Positions 7,593 to 15,686 are shown, numbered from the stretch's first letter. The stretch is DNA of 64,000 nucleotides from JAZSMJ01 sp045535815 (GCA_045535815.1 JAZSMJ010000068.1:6373-70372); one strand, 5' to 3'. The notes: generated by a model from the letters alone, not told the origin. Numbers and translations are program-made.

Positions 7593-9812
7593 TTATTCTG
7601 TAATTTCTACAAGCTTAAGTGAGGATATTGCAAAAACGGTGTCACCCTCCGAGAGAGCGTTATCGTTTCCAAAAATAATGAAGAATGAATTGAAATCACG
7701 AACATTGAAGGAGCCGCCTATAGAATTAAAGGTGATAAACCAGGTGTTCCAGCCTTTTTCAATGCTTTTCCAAAGCTGTTTGCTGCTGCTTACTCCGTAA
7801 TCAAGGCGGGTCTTGATATCATAATCTCCCGGCTTTGAAAGATTATTTCCGGATTTAGATACAGAATTGCCCCAGAACATACGGTATACAGTAGAGGGAT
7901 CGGTGATTTTCTTTGAGCTGTAAAAGGTCATAACGAAGCCGAGGCGGTCTATATCAGTCTTTGACAGATCAACGTTAAAGTGACGTCTCAGTGTTTGGTT
8001 GCCGGCTGATATGGCGGTTGAAGACTGCTTGCGGCATACTGCGTTAACACCGTCTATTTTTTCATAGGCAACGTTATTTTTACCCGTAGAGCCGTCGCCT
8101 GTCCACCATGAGTCCGAGTCAACAAGCTCGCAGATAACTGTATGCTCGGGAATGGCAACATCCTTACCTGCGTATGCCTGCTCGTAGAGTACGGACTGAT
8201 AGTTGGGATCGTAATCCTTAGGCTCTATAGATGAAAGAGGTACTATAGCAAGCTCGCAGTCCTCTTTGTTTTTGGCGTATACCACGTAGAGATTTCCGTC
8301 TGCCTCGTATGCATAAGGGTAGCTCCACTCATTCGACGCCCAGTAAACAGGCTTGGAATCAAATACGTTTTTGAGAATATATGACGTGGTAAATCCATAG
8401 GATCCGTCCTTTTCTCCTACCGATATCATCATAGTTGCACGCGAACCTAAGTTGTAAACTATATATTTGCTTCCTGTGCTGAGAGTACCGCCGTATACCT
8501 TTGAATCGGCAATATTGAAATCTGAAAGAGTAAACGAGGTCCACGTTTCACCGTTGTCAAAGCTTTGGCTTACCGCCATTTTTGAAGATGCCGATCTTAT
8601 AAATGCAACAAGTCTGTCACCGTAATCGACGACCGATGTCTCTCCCCACACAGAAAGATTGTTTTTGTTCGGAAGTGTTATCATTCTCCACGAGGTAAGG
8701 TCATCTCCGTCAGATATTGCAACTGCCGGAGCAGCACCGCTTTTGCAGTTGAGCCCTGCAATAAGAATGTTTCCGTTTTCAAGCACCATAGGCTCGCAAA
8801 GAGGCCAGAAATTCTCATCAAGGACGGTGCCGTGCGATTCCCAACTCATATCCTCGCAAAGTGTATATGCTTCCATAACCAGACCGGGGTATCCTCCACC
8901 GTGACCGTACATCGCCTTGGGGGCAAACGCCCAGACTGTGTTCTCGTATTCAAACAGAACTCCGTGGCTTCTTGAATAGCGTCCTTCAGGACCCGCTATT
9001 ACAACCTCTTCGCTCCATGTCTTACCCATGTCGTAGGAATACTTGCAGGCAAATCGTGAGCCTGAATCGTTTTCGGTAAGGAGTCCCTGGCCGTAGGCGC
9101 AGATAAGAAAACCGTCGTGCTTTATGATAGATGCGCCCAAAAGGAAATGGTGTCCGTCTGCCTGAGCCTTATGTACGGAAACGTATTCAATATCCTCAGC
9201 AAAGGTAACATCGCCGTTTTTGGGGTTAAGCTTTGCGTTATTTATAAGCTCCATATCAGGGTAGATCTCCTCCGTGGGTTTTTTAAGCAGGTTAAATGAC
9301 AAAATTGAAACGTCAATAGCATCTATAAACATATCGGAATTTATATCAGCTGATGCGTATGCAGCCGGTCCTGCAGACTTTCCGATATCGTATGATAAAG
9401 CCGAAACGTCACCGGCGTCAATAAAGCCGTCTCCGGTAATGTCACCGGGAGTAAGAGCAATTTCCGATATTCCGGGAATATACGTCTCGGTAAGATCAAT
9501 GCTTGAGCTTACGTCGATGCCCTTTACAGTGTATCCAAGATTGTTACCGCCAGATATAACAAGATCGTATATACCGCTCTCAAGTCCCGAGAGAGAGAAT
9601 TTACGTTCGATAGCATCAGAGCTCTTTACGGGCTCAAGGATAGTGTGGCATATCTCAATTCCGTTACAAAGGGCGGTAATTTTAGTTTCGGAATAGTTGA
9701 AATAACCGATTATGTTTCCGCTTATACCGAAGTCAGCTGCATAAACTGTAAACGATACTGATAATAGAATTAAAGCAAAAGCAAAGGTAAATAAAATCTT
9801 AATTTTTTTCAT
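7593..9812 (-). CDS. Secreted dockerin-like BNR propeller glycan enzyme
   Basis: 739 residues. A clear signal peptide (KKIKILFTFAFALILLSVSF) is followed by a small beta-sandwich (30-110), a dockerin-like pair of calcium loops (GDITGDGFIDAGDVSALSYDIG and the second near SADINSDMFIDAIDVSILSF, about 118-175), the propeller (190-545; Asp boxes SYDMGKTW and SFDNGETW) and a C-terminal carbohydrate-binding-like beta domain (555-739). The dockerin-like part at the N-terminal side suggests surface assembly or stabilisation. It is probably a sialidase-fold hydrolase or lyase on host or plant glycans. It stands 22 bases after the FadR gene and uses a GAGG site. The same N-terminal module occurs in the SGNH esterase at 45193-47928. 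Confidence 0.85.
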   Translation of the reverse strand: MKKIKILFTFAFALILLSVSFTVYAADFGISGNIIGYFNYSETKITALCNGIEICHTILEPVKSSDAIERKFSLSGLESGIYDLVISGGNNLGYTVKGIDVSSSIDLTETYIPGISEIALTPGDITGDGFIDAGDVSALSYDIGKSAGPAAYASADINSDMFIDAIDVSILSFNLLKKPTEEIYPDMELINNAKLNPKNGDVTFAEDIEYVSVHKAQADGHHFLLGASIIKHDGFLICAYGQGLLTENDSGSRFACKYSYDMGKTWSEEVVIAGPEGRYSRSHGVLFEYENTVWAFAPKAMYGHGGGYPGLVMEAYTLCEDMSWESHGTVLDENFWPLCEPMVLENGNILIAGLNCKSGAAPAVAISDGDDLTSWRMITLPNKNNLSVWGETSVVDYGDRLVAFIRSASSKMAVSQSFDNGETWTSFTLSDFNIADSKVYGGTLSTGSKYIVYNLGSRATMMISVGEKDGSYGFTTSYILKNVFDSKPVYWASNEWSYPYAYEADGNLYVVYAKNKEDCELAIVPLSSIEPKDYDPNYQSVLYEQAYAGKDVAIPEHTVICELVDSDSWWTGDGSTGKNNVAYEKIDGVNAVCRKQSSTAISAGNQTLRRHFNVDLSKTDIDRLGFVMTFYSSKKITDPSTVYRMFWGNSVSKSGNNLSKPGDYDIKTRLDYGVSSSKQLWKSIEKGWNTWFITFNSIGGSFNVRDFNSFFIIFGNDNALSEGDTVFAISSLKLVEITE

Positions 9813-9834
9813 TTTCTGTATGACCTCATTTTAT

Positions 9835-10521
9835 TTATTGTTTTTCGGTTAAATCACTCAGGTTATTGAATATGCCGTTTACGTGGAAAATCATAGCCTT
9901 TTCTGCCTCATTTGCAGATCCCTTGGCTATTGCCGAGACAATATCCTTATGCATTGATATCGCGTGCACGCCGTTTCCTTCAACAGCGAAAAGGTTAGCT
10001 CTGTAATCGGTAAGCTTTTCGTTCAGTATAGATAATATGGAGATCAGCACCTCGTTTTTTGAAAGCTCGGCTATCTTCATATGAAGACGGTCGTCACTCT
10101 CCGCCATGCCGATGGGGTCATTTTTAGCATATGCATCCTCGTATCTGTAAAGCAGTCCCCAAAGGAACGTAACCTCATCCTCGCTTGCGTTTTTGGCTGC
10201 AAGTGATGCGCAGAGCGGTTCGATAGCTCTTCTTGCTTCAAGGATATCCTTTAAAGCGTACTTATTTTTTGCAAGCCAGCCTGATGCACTTTTGCTTTCA
10301 CTCGGCAAATCTTCAGATACGAACGCACCGCGACCGGGCTTTATTTCAACGTATCCCGCCGCCTCAAGTGAGCGCAAAGCCTCTCTGAGACTTGTTCTGC
10401 TGACCGATAGAGTGGAGCAAAGCACTGCTTCAGACGGAAGCTTTTCTCCAAGCGGATACGCTCCCGACTTTATGTTTTTTCTAAGCTGTTCAAAAACGGT
10501 ATTTGCAACTGTTTTTTTCAT
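9835..10521 (-). CDS. GntR-family (FadR subfamily) regulator
   Basis: 228 residues. The N-terminal winged helix is typical (LRKNIKSGAYPLGEKLPSEA, LSVSRTSLREALRSLEAAGY, VEIKPGRGAFVSE). The C-terminal helical FCD domain has the usual metal/ligand residues in ESDDRLHMKIAELS and near ISMHKDIVSAI. FadR-subfamily proteins with FCD domains commonly sense uronates, sialic acid or other organic acids and repress their own operon. Here a palindrome covers the promoter just upstream. It is first in an operon with the two propeller paralogues and the EamA transporter, so its inducer is probably the sugar acid they handle. Confidence 0.92.
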   Translation of the reverse strand: MKKTVANTVFEQLRKNIKSGAYPLGEKLPSEAVLCSTLSVSRTSLREALRSLEAAGYVEIKPGRGAFVSEDLPSESKSASGWLAKNKYALKDILEARRAIEPLCASLAAKNASEDEVTFLWGLLYRYEDAYAKNDPIGMAESDDRLHMKIAELSKNEVLISILSILNEKLTDYRANLFAVEGNGVHAISMHKDIVSAIAKGSANEAEKAMIFHVNGIFNNLSDLTEKQ

Positions 10522-10543
10522 ATGGACCTACCTTAAAGTTGTG

Positions 10544-10567
10544 ATATTGTATGACATCGTACAATAT
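10544..10567. promoter_or_regulatory. Palindromic operator for the FadR-type regulator
   Basis: ATATTGTA (10544-10551) and TACAATAT (10560-10567) are perfect inverted arms around an 8-base centre. The inner sequence TTGTATGACA resembles GntR/FadR operators. It overlaps the -10 box and start point of the operon promoter, fitting autorepression. Confidence 0.7.
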
Positions 10568-10594
10568 TATAACACGACGATATCATTTTGTCAA
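10566..10594 (-). promoter_or_regulatory. Consensus promoter of the FadR-propeller-EamA operon
   Basis: On the minus strand TTGACA (10594-10589), a 17-base spacer and TATAAT (10571-10566) both match the sigma-A consensus exactly, as expected for a strong promoter held down by a repressor. Confidence 0.85.
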
Positions 10595-10634
10595 TAGATT
10601 ATCAGGAACACCCACAAACTTAATTGAAAAACTA

Positions 10635-10663
10635 TTGTTTTTCCTGCAAAGATTAGTTATAAT
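10635..10663 (+). promoter_or_regulatory. Promoter of the VanY lipoprotein gene
   Basis: TTGTTT (10635-10640), 17 bases, TATAAT (10658-10663), 47 bases before the ATG. Confidence 0.65.
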
Positions 10664-10696
10664 AATGTTGATAACGTGTAAAAAAAAGTCAGATAA

Positions 10697-10788
10697 ACGG
10701 AGAATTATAATGAATTACCGTAAGTTAAAAAATAGATATTCGCCTCTTCTGCTTCTGATAGCTGTTATTTTAGCGCTGATTTTGCAGG
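10697..10788 (+). repeat. 92-bp direct repeat, copy 2 (first copy 5456-5547)
   Basis: This is the functional copy. It contains the Shine-Dalgarno site, start codon and signal-peptide codons of the VanY lipoprotein gene. Confidence 0.85.
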
Positions 10789-11777
10789 GCTGTGACGGCA
10801 GCGAGGGCGCTGTTATAACCGAGCAGACGAGCGAGGGCACGGATGCCGAAGCCGTTATCGAGATGACTAGGGCCGAGCAGGATGAAACGGAGGAAACCGT
10901 TGAATATACCGAAACGGAACCCGAAGTGCAGAGTGAAACAGAGCCTGAATCTCTTACGGAAACAGAGCCCGAATCGGAGGACGAGGTATATACAGAGCAA
11001 AGCGTCGGTGTGACCGATATAAGCCTTTCAACCTATGACGTCAGCATAATAGTAGGGCAGTCAAAAATGCCTATCGTTACCATGTATCCCGAAAATGCCA
11101 CCGATAAGGGCGAGAAATGGGTAAGCTCGGATGAATCGGTCGCAAGCGTTAATTGGTACGGTGATATCCTGGGAGTCTCCGAGGGTGAATGCACCGTAAC
11201 GGTCACCTCGACGGATAATCCAGAGGTGTTTGCAACCGTAAACGTTAAGGTAACGCCGGACGTTGAGTGCACCTACATAGATGGAATACTCATAGTTAAC
11301 AAGACCTATCCGCTTCCCATGAGCTATGCTCCCGGGAACGATCAGGAGGCGGTGGATGCGCTGTACGTTATGTTTGCCGCCGCAAAGGAGGAGGGTCTTA
11401 CGCTTTTTGTCAAATCGGGCTACAGAAGCTATATCGACCAGAAGATAATATATAACGATTACGTTGCAAGAGACGGACAGTCGGTCGCCGACAGATATTC
11501 CGCACGCCCCGGACATTCGGAGCATCAGAGCGGTCTTGCCTTTGATCTGAACTCGCTTATGCAGGATTTCGGAGAGAGCCCGGAGGGAATATGGCTTGCC
11601 GAAAACTGCTATAAATACGGATTTATCATAAGATACCCCAAGGATAAAGAAGAAATAACCGGCTATATGTACGAGCCCTGGCACGTTCGCTATCTTGGAA
11701 TAGATACGGCAGAGAAGGTATATGAAAGCGGCCTATGCCTTGAGGAATATCTCGGGATAACGTCGTCGTATTCGTGA
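10710..11777 (+). CDS. Lipoprotein D-alanyl-D-alanine carboxypeptidase (VanY family)
   Basis: 355 residues from the ATG at 10710 with GGAG 7 bases upstream. A lipoprotein signal peptide ends at Cys28 (LILQGC). A Glu/Thr-rich spacer (about 35-90, repeated TETEPE units) leads to a Big2-type immunoglobulin-like domain (95-180; GVTDISLSTYDVSIIVGQ) and then the peptidase M15B domain. Its zinc and catalytic residues are visible in PGHSEHQSGLAFDL and in EPWHVRYLG. It trims D-Ala from peptidoglycan pentapeptides on the outside of the membrane. Without vanH/A/X nearby it is an ordinary cell-wall enzyme rather than a vancomycin resistance gene. Confidence 0.9.
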   Translation: MNYRKLKNRYSPLLLLIAVILALILQGCDGSEGAVITEQTSEGTDAEAVIEMTRAEQDETEETVEYTETEPEVQSETEPESLTETEPESEDEVYTEQSVGVTDISLSTYDVSIIVGQSKMPIVTMYPENATDKGEKWVSSDESVASVNWYGDILGVSEGECTVTVTSTDNPEVFATVNVKVTPDVECTYIDGILIVNKTYPLPMSYAPGNDQEAVDALYVMFAAAKEEGLTLFVKSGYRSYIDQKIIYNDYVARDGQSVADRYSARPGHSEHQSGLAFDLNSLMQDFGESPEGIWLAENCYKYGFIIRYPKDKEEITGYMYEPWHVRYLGIDTAEKVYESGLCLEEYLGITSSYS

Positions 11778-11820
11778 TATTTGCAAAAAAACTTTTAGAA
11801 AAAATACAGGAGCTTTAAAA

Positions 11821-13044
11821 ATGAACGGTACAAAACAAAATCTTTCGGTGCGCTTTGCATATTTGGTTATAGGCGTTATTGCTATGCTGTTTGCAGGTAT
11901 ACTGTACGCATGGTCTATTTTGAAATCGCCCCTGTCATCCGAGTTTGGCTGGGGTGCATCTCAGCTCGCTCTGAACTTTACGCTTGCTATGAGCTTTTTC
12001 TGTATAGGCGGACTGCTTGGAGCCAAGCTGTCAGGACGGTTTGGTCATCGGATAGCACTGATCGTCAGCGGTATACTGTCTGCGCTGGGATTCGTAATGA
12101 CCGCCCTTTTGCCCGGCACGTACGTATGGATGCTTTACGTTACGTACGGAGTTTTGGCAGGCACGGGGATTGGTATAGCGTATAACGTAGTTATCGCTAC
12201 GGTAAGCGCTTGGTTCCCGGATAAGAAGGGGCTTTGTTCAGGATGTCTTATGATGGGCTTTGGCGCCTCTGCGCTGTTGCTCGGTAACGTGGCAGATGCA
12301 ATGTTCAAGGGCAGCTTCGGATGGCGCAAGACCTATATGATATTGGGGGCGGCGATCTGTGCCGTTATGATAATCGCAGGATTTTTACTCAGAAAGCCCG
12401 GCTCTGACGTGATCTTCCCGCAGCCGACTGCTTCTAAAGCATCGTCGGGTGAGAGCTTTGAGCGCAAGGATTATACGTCGACTCAGATGCTGAAGCGTCC
12501 GTCCTTTTGGATGGCGTTCGTATGCATTTCATTTCTTGCGGCGGTCGGAAGCTCGGTCATAAGCTTTGCAAAGGATCTGGCTCTGTCTGTGAATGCTCCC
12601 GAATCCCTTGCGGTGTCCTTGGTTGGAGTTTTGTCTGTCTGTAACGGCATTGGACGAATAATCACAGGTGCTGTTTTTGATGCCATCGGGCGCAGAAAAA
12701 CCATGCTGTGTGCAAATTTCCTTACCGTCTGTGCCGCTACCGTTACCCTGATAGCAGTAACCGTAGGATCCTTGCCGCTGTGTATTGCAGGACTGTGCCT
12801 GACGGGAATATCGTACGGATCGTGTCCCACCATCACCGCCGCCTTTACGTCTTCGTTTTTTGGAATGAAGCATTTCTCAACCAATATGGCGCTTATGACG
12901 TTTACGGTAATGGGCGGATCGCTTATAGCAACCGTGTCAAATAAAGTTTTAGAGGCAACGGGCGGATATACCGCCGCATTTGCGATGCTTCTTTTGCTTA
13001 CGCTGACGGCATTGGTGCTGAATTTCTTTATTCGCAAGCCATAA
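11821..13044 (+). CDS. MFS transporter, OFA (oxalate/formate antiporter-like) family
   Basis: 407 residues, twelve predicted membrane helices, AGGAG site before the ATG. OFA-type motifs are visible: GILYAWSILKSPLSSEFGW at helix 1, then GRFGHRIALIVSGIL after helix 2, and WFPDKKGLCSGCLMMGFG after helix 4; the mid-protein motif is GRRKTM near the second half. The family includes oxalate:formate, lactate and other monocarboxylate carriers, so the substrate is probably a small organic acid. It follows the VanY gene by 43 bases with no clear terminator and precedes the retron RNA. Confidence 0.85.
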   Translation: MNGTKQNLSVRFAYLVIGVIAMLFAGILYAWSILKSPLSSEFGWGASQLALNFTLAMSFFCIGGLLGAKLSGRFGHRIALIVSGILSALGFVMTALLPGTYVWMLYVTYGVLAGTGIGIAYNVVIATVSAWFPDKKGLCSGCLMMGFGASALLLGNVADAMFKGSFGWRKTYMILGAAICAVMIIAGFLLRKPGSDVIFPQPTASKASSGESFERKDYTSTQMLKRPSFWMAFVCISFLAAVGSSVISFAKDLALSVNAPESLAVSLVGVLSVCNGIGRIITGAVFDAIGRRKTMLCANFLTVCAATVTLIAVTVGSLPLCIAGLCLTGISYGSCPTITAAFTSSFFGMKHFSTNMALMTFTVMGGSLIATVSNKVLEATGGYTAAFAMLLLLTLTALVLNFFIRKP

Positions 13045-13049
13045 AACGG

Positions 13050-13078
13050 TTGCAACGGCTAAGTGCGTATGCTATAAT
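13050..13078 (+). promoter_or_regulatory. Promoter of the retron RNA
   Basis: TTGCAA (13050-13055), 17 bases, TATAAT (13073-13078). The predicted start, about 13084, coincides with the first base of the a1 repeat, as in known retrons. Confidence 0.75.
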
Positions 13079-13082
13079 AAAG

Positions 13083-13267
13083 TGAACAATAGTGTTATTC
13101 CGCTAAGGCAGAAGCCGTAAGCGAGTCGCTTACGGTATACAAAAAATTGATCGTATTCGCAAGCTCAGATGAAAATGCTCGGAGTAATCCCACACTTCGT
13201 GTGTCAATGCGGCCCTGCCGCATGACATTACACCTGCGCTTTTCATTATACAAATTAGTATTGTTCA
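13083..13267 (+). ncRNA. Retron msr-msd non-coding RNA
   Basis: The transcript is closed by complementary ends: a1 TGAACAATA (13083-13091) and a2 TATTGTTCA (13259-13267). The G at 13092 immediately after a1 is the likely branching guanosine. The msr part has a 9-bp hairpin CCGTAAGCG-AGT-CGCTTACGG (13115-13135). The msd part is a long imperfect hairpin closed by ATGAAAA (13169-13175) and TTTTCAT (13240-13246), then GTAAT/ATTAC, opening into two small hairpins: CACAC-TTC-GTGTG and ATGCGGC-CCT-GCCGCAT. The reverse transcriptase ATG lies 12 bases after a2, and its AAGGA site overlaps the end of a2. The layout a1-msr-msd-a2-RT is standard; exact msDNA ends are inferred. Confidence 0.82.
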
Positions 13268-13279
13268 AGGATTTTTGTT

Positions 13280-14206
13280 ATGATAGTGTACAAGGAGCTT
13301 TCTTCAATCGAGAGGGATCTCGGTATCCCTGCAAAAACGCTCTACGGAGTCAGTAATAATATATCGGCACATTACCGAAAGGTTAAGATTCCCAAAAGGG
13401 ACGGAAGCTACCGTGTGCTGTCCGTTCCGGACGAGGTGCTGAAAAGGATACAGCGATCTATCGCCCTGAATCTTTTGGCATACGAGGAGATCTCGGTATA
13501 CGCAAAGGCCTACAAGATAGGTGCAGGCGTGAAAAATAACGCTCTGCCGCATATCGGAAAGAGCTCTGTGCTAAAGCTGGATATACGGAATTTTTTTGAC
13601 AGCATTACCTATTCCTCGGTAAAAGAAAAGGTCTTTCCCGAAAATAAATATTCGGAAAAGATCAGAATACTTCTATCCATGCTCTGCTATTGCGGTGAGG
13701 TGCTTCCTCAGGGTGCGCCTACCTCGCCCGTCATTACCAATATCATAATGAGGGATTTTGACGAGACAGTCGGCGCATGGTGCGCTCTGCGCTCGGTAAG
13801 CTATACAAGATACTGCGACGATATGACCTTCTCGGGAGAGCTTGATACCGATGAGATCATAGAGTTCGTTTCGGATCAGCTTAAAAAGCGCGGCTTGTTT
13901 TTGAATAAAAGCAAGACTAAGCACGCACGTTTTGGTCAAAGACAGACCGTTACCGGAATAGTCGTAAACCAAAAGATAAATATATCGAGCGAATATAAGC
14001 GCAAGATAAGGCAGGAGGTCTTTTATTGCCGTAAATTCGGTGTAGAGGGGCATCTTGCGAGGATAGGGGAGGATATTTCACCCGCAAAATATTTAAGCAG
14101 TCTTATGGGACGCATAAACTACGTTTTGCAGATGCTTCCCGAAAACGAGGAGTTCAAAGGCTACAGATCAGCCGTCTCCGATATGATAAAAAATGAAAAT
14201 AAATAA
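13280..14206 (+). CDS. ret: Retron-type reverse transcriptase
   Basis: 308 residues, covering only the RT fold. Motifs in order: the IPKRDGSYRVLSVP and LKRIQRSIA region (RT1), the retron-type NALPH followed by VLKLDIRNFFDSI (RT2-3, first catalytic Asp), LPQGAPTSPVITNI (RT4), YTRYCDDMTFSG (RT5, catalytic YCDD instead of the usual YADD), LFLNKSKTKHA (RT6) and RQTVTGIVVN, the VTG motif that marks retron RTs (RT7). It makes msDNA from the adjoining RNA, primed at a 2'-OH of the branch G. No effector domain is fused and no toxin, nuclease or other accessory gene follows: the next gene is convergent spoIVB. A group II intron RT is unlikely because maturase and X domains are missing. Confidence 0.92.
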   Translation: MIVYKELSSIERDLGIPAKTLYGVSNNISAHYRKVKIPKRDGSYRVLSVPDEVLKRIQRSIALNLLAYEEISVYAKAYKIGAGVKNNALPHIGKSSVLKLDIRNFFDSITYSSVKEKVFPENKYSEKIRILLSMLCYCGEVLPQGAPTSPVITNIIMRDFDETVGAWCALRSVSYTRYCDDMTFSGELDTDEIIEFVSDQLKKRGLFLNKSKTKHARFGQRQTVTGIVVNQKINISSEYKRKIRQEVFYCRKFGVEGHLARIGEDISPAKYLSSLMGRINYVLQMLPENEEFKGYRSAVSDMIKNENK

Positions 14207-14235
14207 GATCCGAGGCACAGCCTCGGATCTTATTT
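14201..14235. terminator. Bidirectional terminator shared by the retron and spoIVB
   Basis: A perfect 15-bp stem, AAATAAGATCCGAGG (14201-14215) with its complement at 14221-14235, has loop CACAG. The stop codon of the reverse transcriptase lies inside the left arm, and the first base of the spoIVB stop touches the right arm. Confidence 0.85.
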
Positions 14236-15478
14236 ATGATGCCGCTTCAAGCATATTTTCTATAAAGATTCCGTAGCCTCTCGTAGGGTCGTTTACAAGA
14301 ACGTGGGTCACTGCTCCGATTATACGTCCGTCCTGTATGATGGGTGAGCCGCTCATTCCCTGAACGATTCCGCCGGTTGCTTGAAGAAGAGCCGGATCGG
14401 TGACCTCAACTATAAAGTTTTTCGTTTGAGAATTCATATCGCAGATGCGTTCTATATTTACCGAATACTGATTTACCTTGTTATCGTCAAGGGTGCAGTA
14501 TATAAATGCCTCGCCTTCCTTGACCTCGCTCTTGAGAGCGATAGGTATTGCATTTGATGCAAGGCTTTGCGGTATCGAATCTATTTTACCGTAAACTCCG
14601 GTTCCTGTATTGGCTGAAAGTGTTCCTATATTTGCAGTGCCGAAAAAGCCCTTGAGCTCTCCCGGAGTGCCTTTTATTCCCTTGGTTATTCCGCTGACGG
14701 TAACGTTTACCACAGATCCCTTTAAAAGAGGCATCAGCTCCTCGGTGTCTATATCGCATATGCCGTGTCCCAGCCCCGCAAACGCACCGCTTGAGGGATC
14801 TATATAGGTAACGGTGCCTATTCCTGCGGTGCTGTCTCTTATCCATATACCTGCCTTGTATTTTCCGTCAGATGATGAATACACGGGCCTTAGTGTAAAA
14901 TTACATTCATTCTCGCCACGCATCAGCTTGATCGTTACGGCACTGCCGTTACATTCTTCAATAGCTGCACTCACCTGCGCCGCTGAGTTTACCTCCTTGC
15001 CGTTTATCTCGGTAATTATATCCTTTATCCGTATACCTGCATCGGAAGCGGGATTTGAGGTGCTGCCGTCATCCGAGACAACGTCTGACAGTCCGACGAC
15101 TATGACTCCCTTGGTATAAAGCTTCACACCGAACGCCATCCCGCCGGGATAGAGAACGGCACGGTCATAGACTCGAACGTCCACCTCCTTTATATTTATC
15201 GAATCAAAAAGCTTAGCGGCGGCGGTATAGCTTCCGACAAAGCCGTTTGAAGAGGCGGGCAGCTCGTTCATTTGGTCGGACGAGACCGTTATAAACGGGC
15301 AATTTATACTCGGTGTGTCTGCGGCATAAACGGATATGCTGTCCGGTATGGCATTATCAAGCACACCGCAGACGGCACATATCGACGCAAACAGCGAAAA
15401 CAGCAGTATCGGAAGCGAAGGCATTCGTTTTTTGAAGTGAGGCATTGTTTTGCGTGCTTTAAAAATAGAAAAATTCAT
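14234..15478 (-). CDS. spoIVB: SpoIVB sporulation serine peptidase (S55)
   Basis: 414 residues. An N-terminal membrane anchor (LPILLFSLFASICAVCG) precedes a PDZ domain (about 115-200; GIRIKDIITEINGKEVNSAAQVS) and the S55 peptidase domain with the catalytic serine in GGIVQGMSGSPI and the C-terminal block HVLVNDPTRGYGIFIENML. It also has GLGHGICDIDTEE, typical of the family. In Bacillus, SpoIVB made in the forespore cleaves SpoIVFA and activates pro-sigma-K processing in the mother cell. Length matches the family. It shows that the organism sporulates. GAGGA precedes the ATG by 7 bases. Confidence 0.93.
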   Translation of the reverse strand: MNFSIFKARKTMPHFKKRMPSLPILLFSLFASICAVCGVLDNAIPDSISVYAADTPSINCPFITVSSDQMNELPASSNGFVGSYTAAAKLFDSINIKEVDVRVYDRAVLYPGGMAFGVKLYTKGVIVVGLSDVVSDDGSTSNPASDAGIRIKDIITEINGKEVNSAAQVSAAIEECNGSAVTIKLMRGENECNFTLRPVYSSSDGKYKAGIWIRDSTAGIGTVTYIDPSSGAFAGLGHGICDIDTEELMPLLKGSVVNVTVSGITKGIKGTPGELKGFFGTANIGTLSANTGTGVYGKIDSIPQSLASNAIPIALKSEVKEGEAFIYCTLDDNKVNQYSVNIERICDMNSQTKNFIVEVTDPALLQATGGIVQGMSGSPIIQDGRIIGAVTHVLVNDPTRGYGIFIENMLEAAS

Positions 15479-15649
15479 TGCAGATCCTCGTTTTTCCGAT
15501 TTGTCAAATTATTGATTATGAGTACTTTCTTTAAAAAAGAGAATACATAGATAATGTGTTCCGTATCGGTTTTTTTATGTGTTGCAAAATTTAGATATAA
15601 AACCGATATTTTTTGATATAAATATAATATGATCGTAAAATGATATTTT

Positions 15650-15686
15650 TAAACAAAAAAGCATCGGAAGATTTCTCTTCCGATGC
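15650..15686 (-). terminator. Terminator of the kdgA-kdgK operon
   Basis: GCATCGGAAGA (15661-15671), loop TTTC, complement at 15676-15686, with a T-run on the minus strand. Confidence 0.8.

Noticed and set aside
10697..11777. VanY gene as part of a vancomycin-resistance cluster
   Set aside because: No vanH, vanA-type ligase, vanX or vanRS is nearby, and the Big2 plus Glu/Thr-rich linker fits an ordinary cell-wall peptidase.
13280..14206. Group II intron or DGR reverse transcriptase
   Set aside because: There is no maturase or endonuclease domain, no intron structure and no template/variable repeat pair; VTG, NALPH and the a1/a2 RNA fit a retron.
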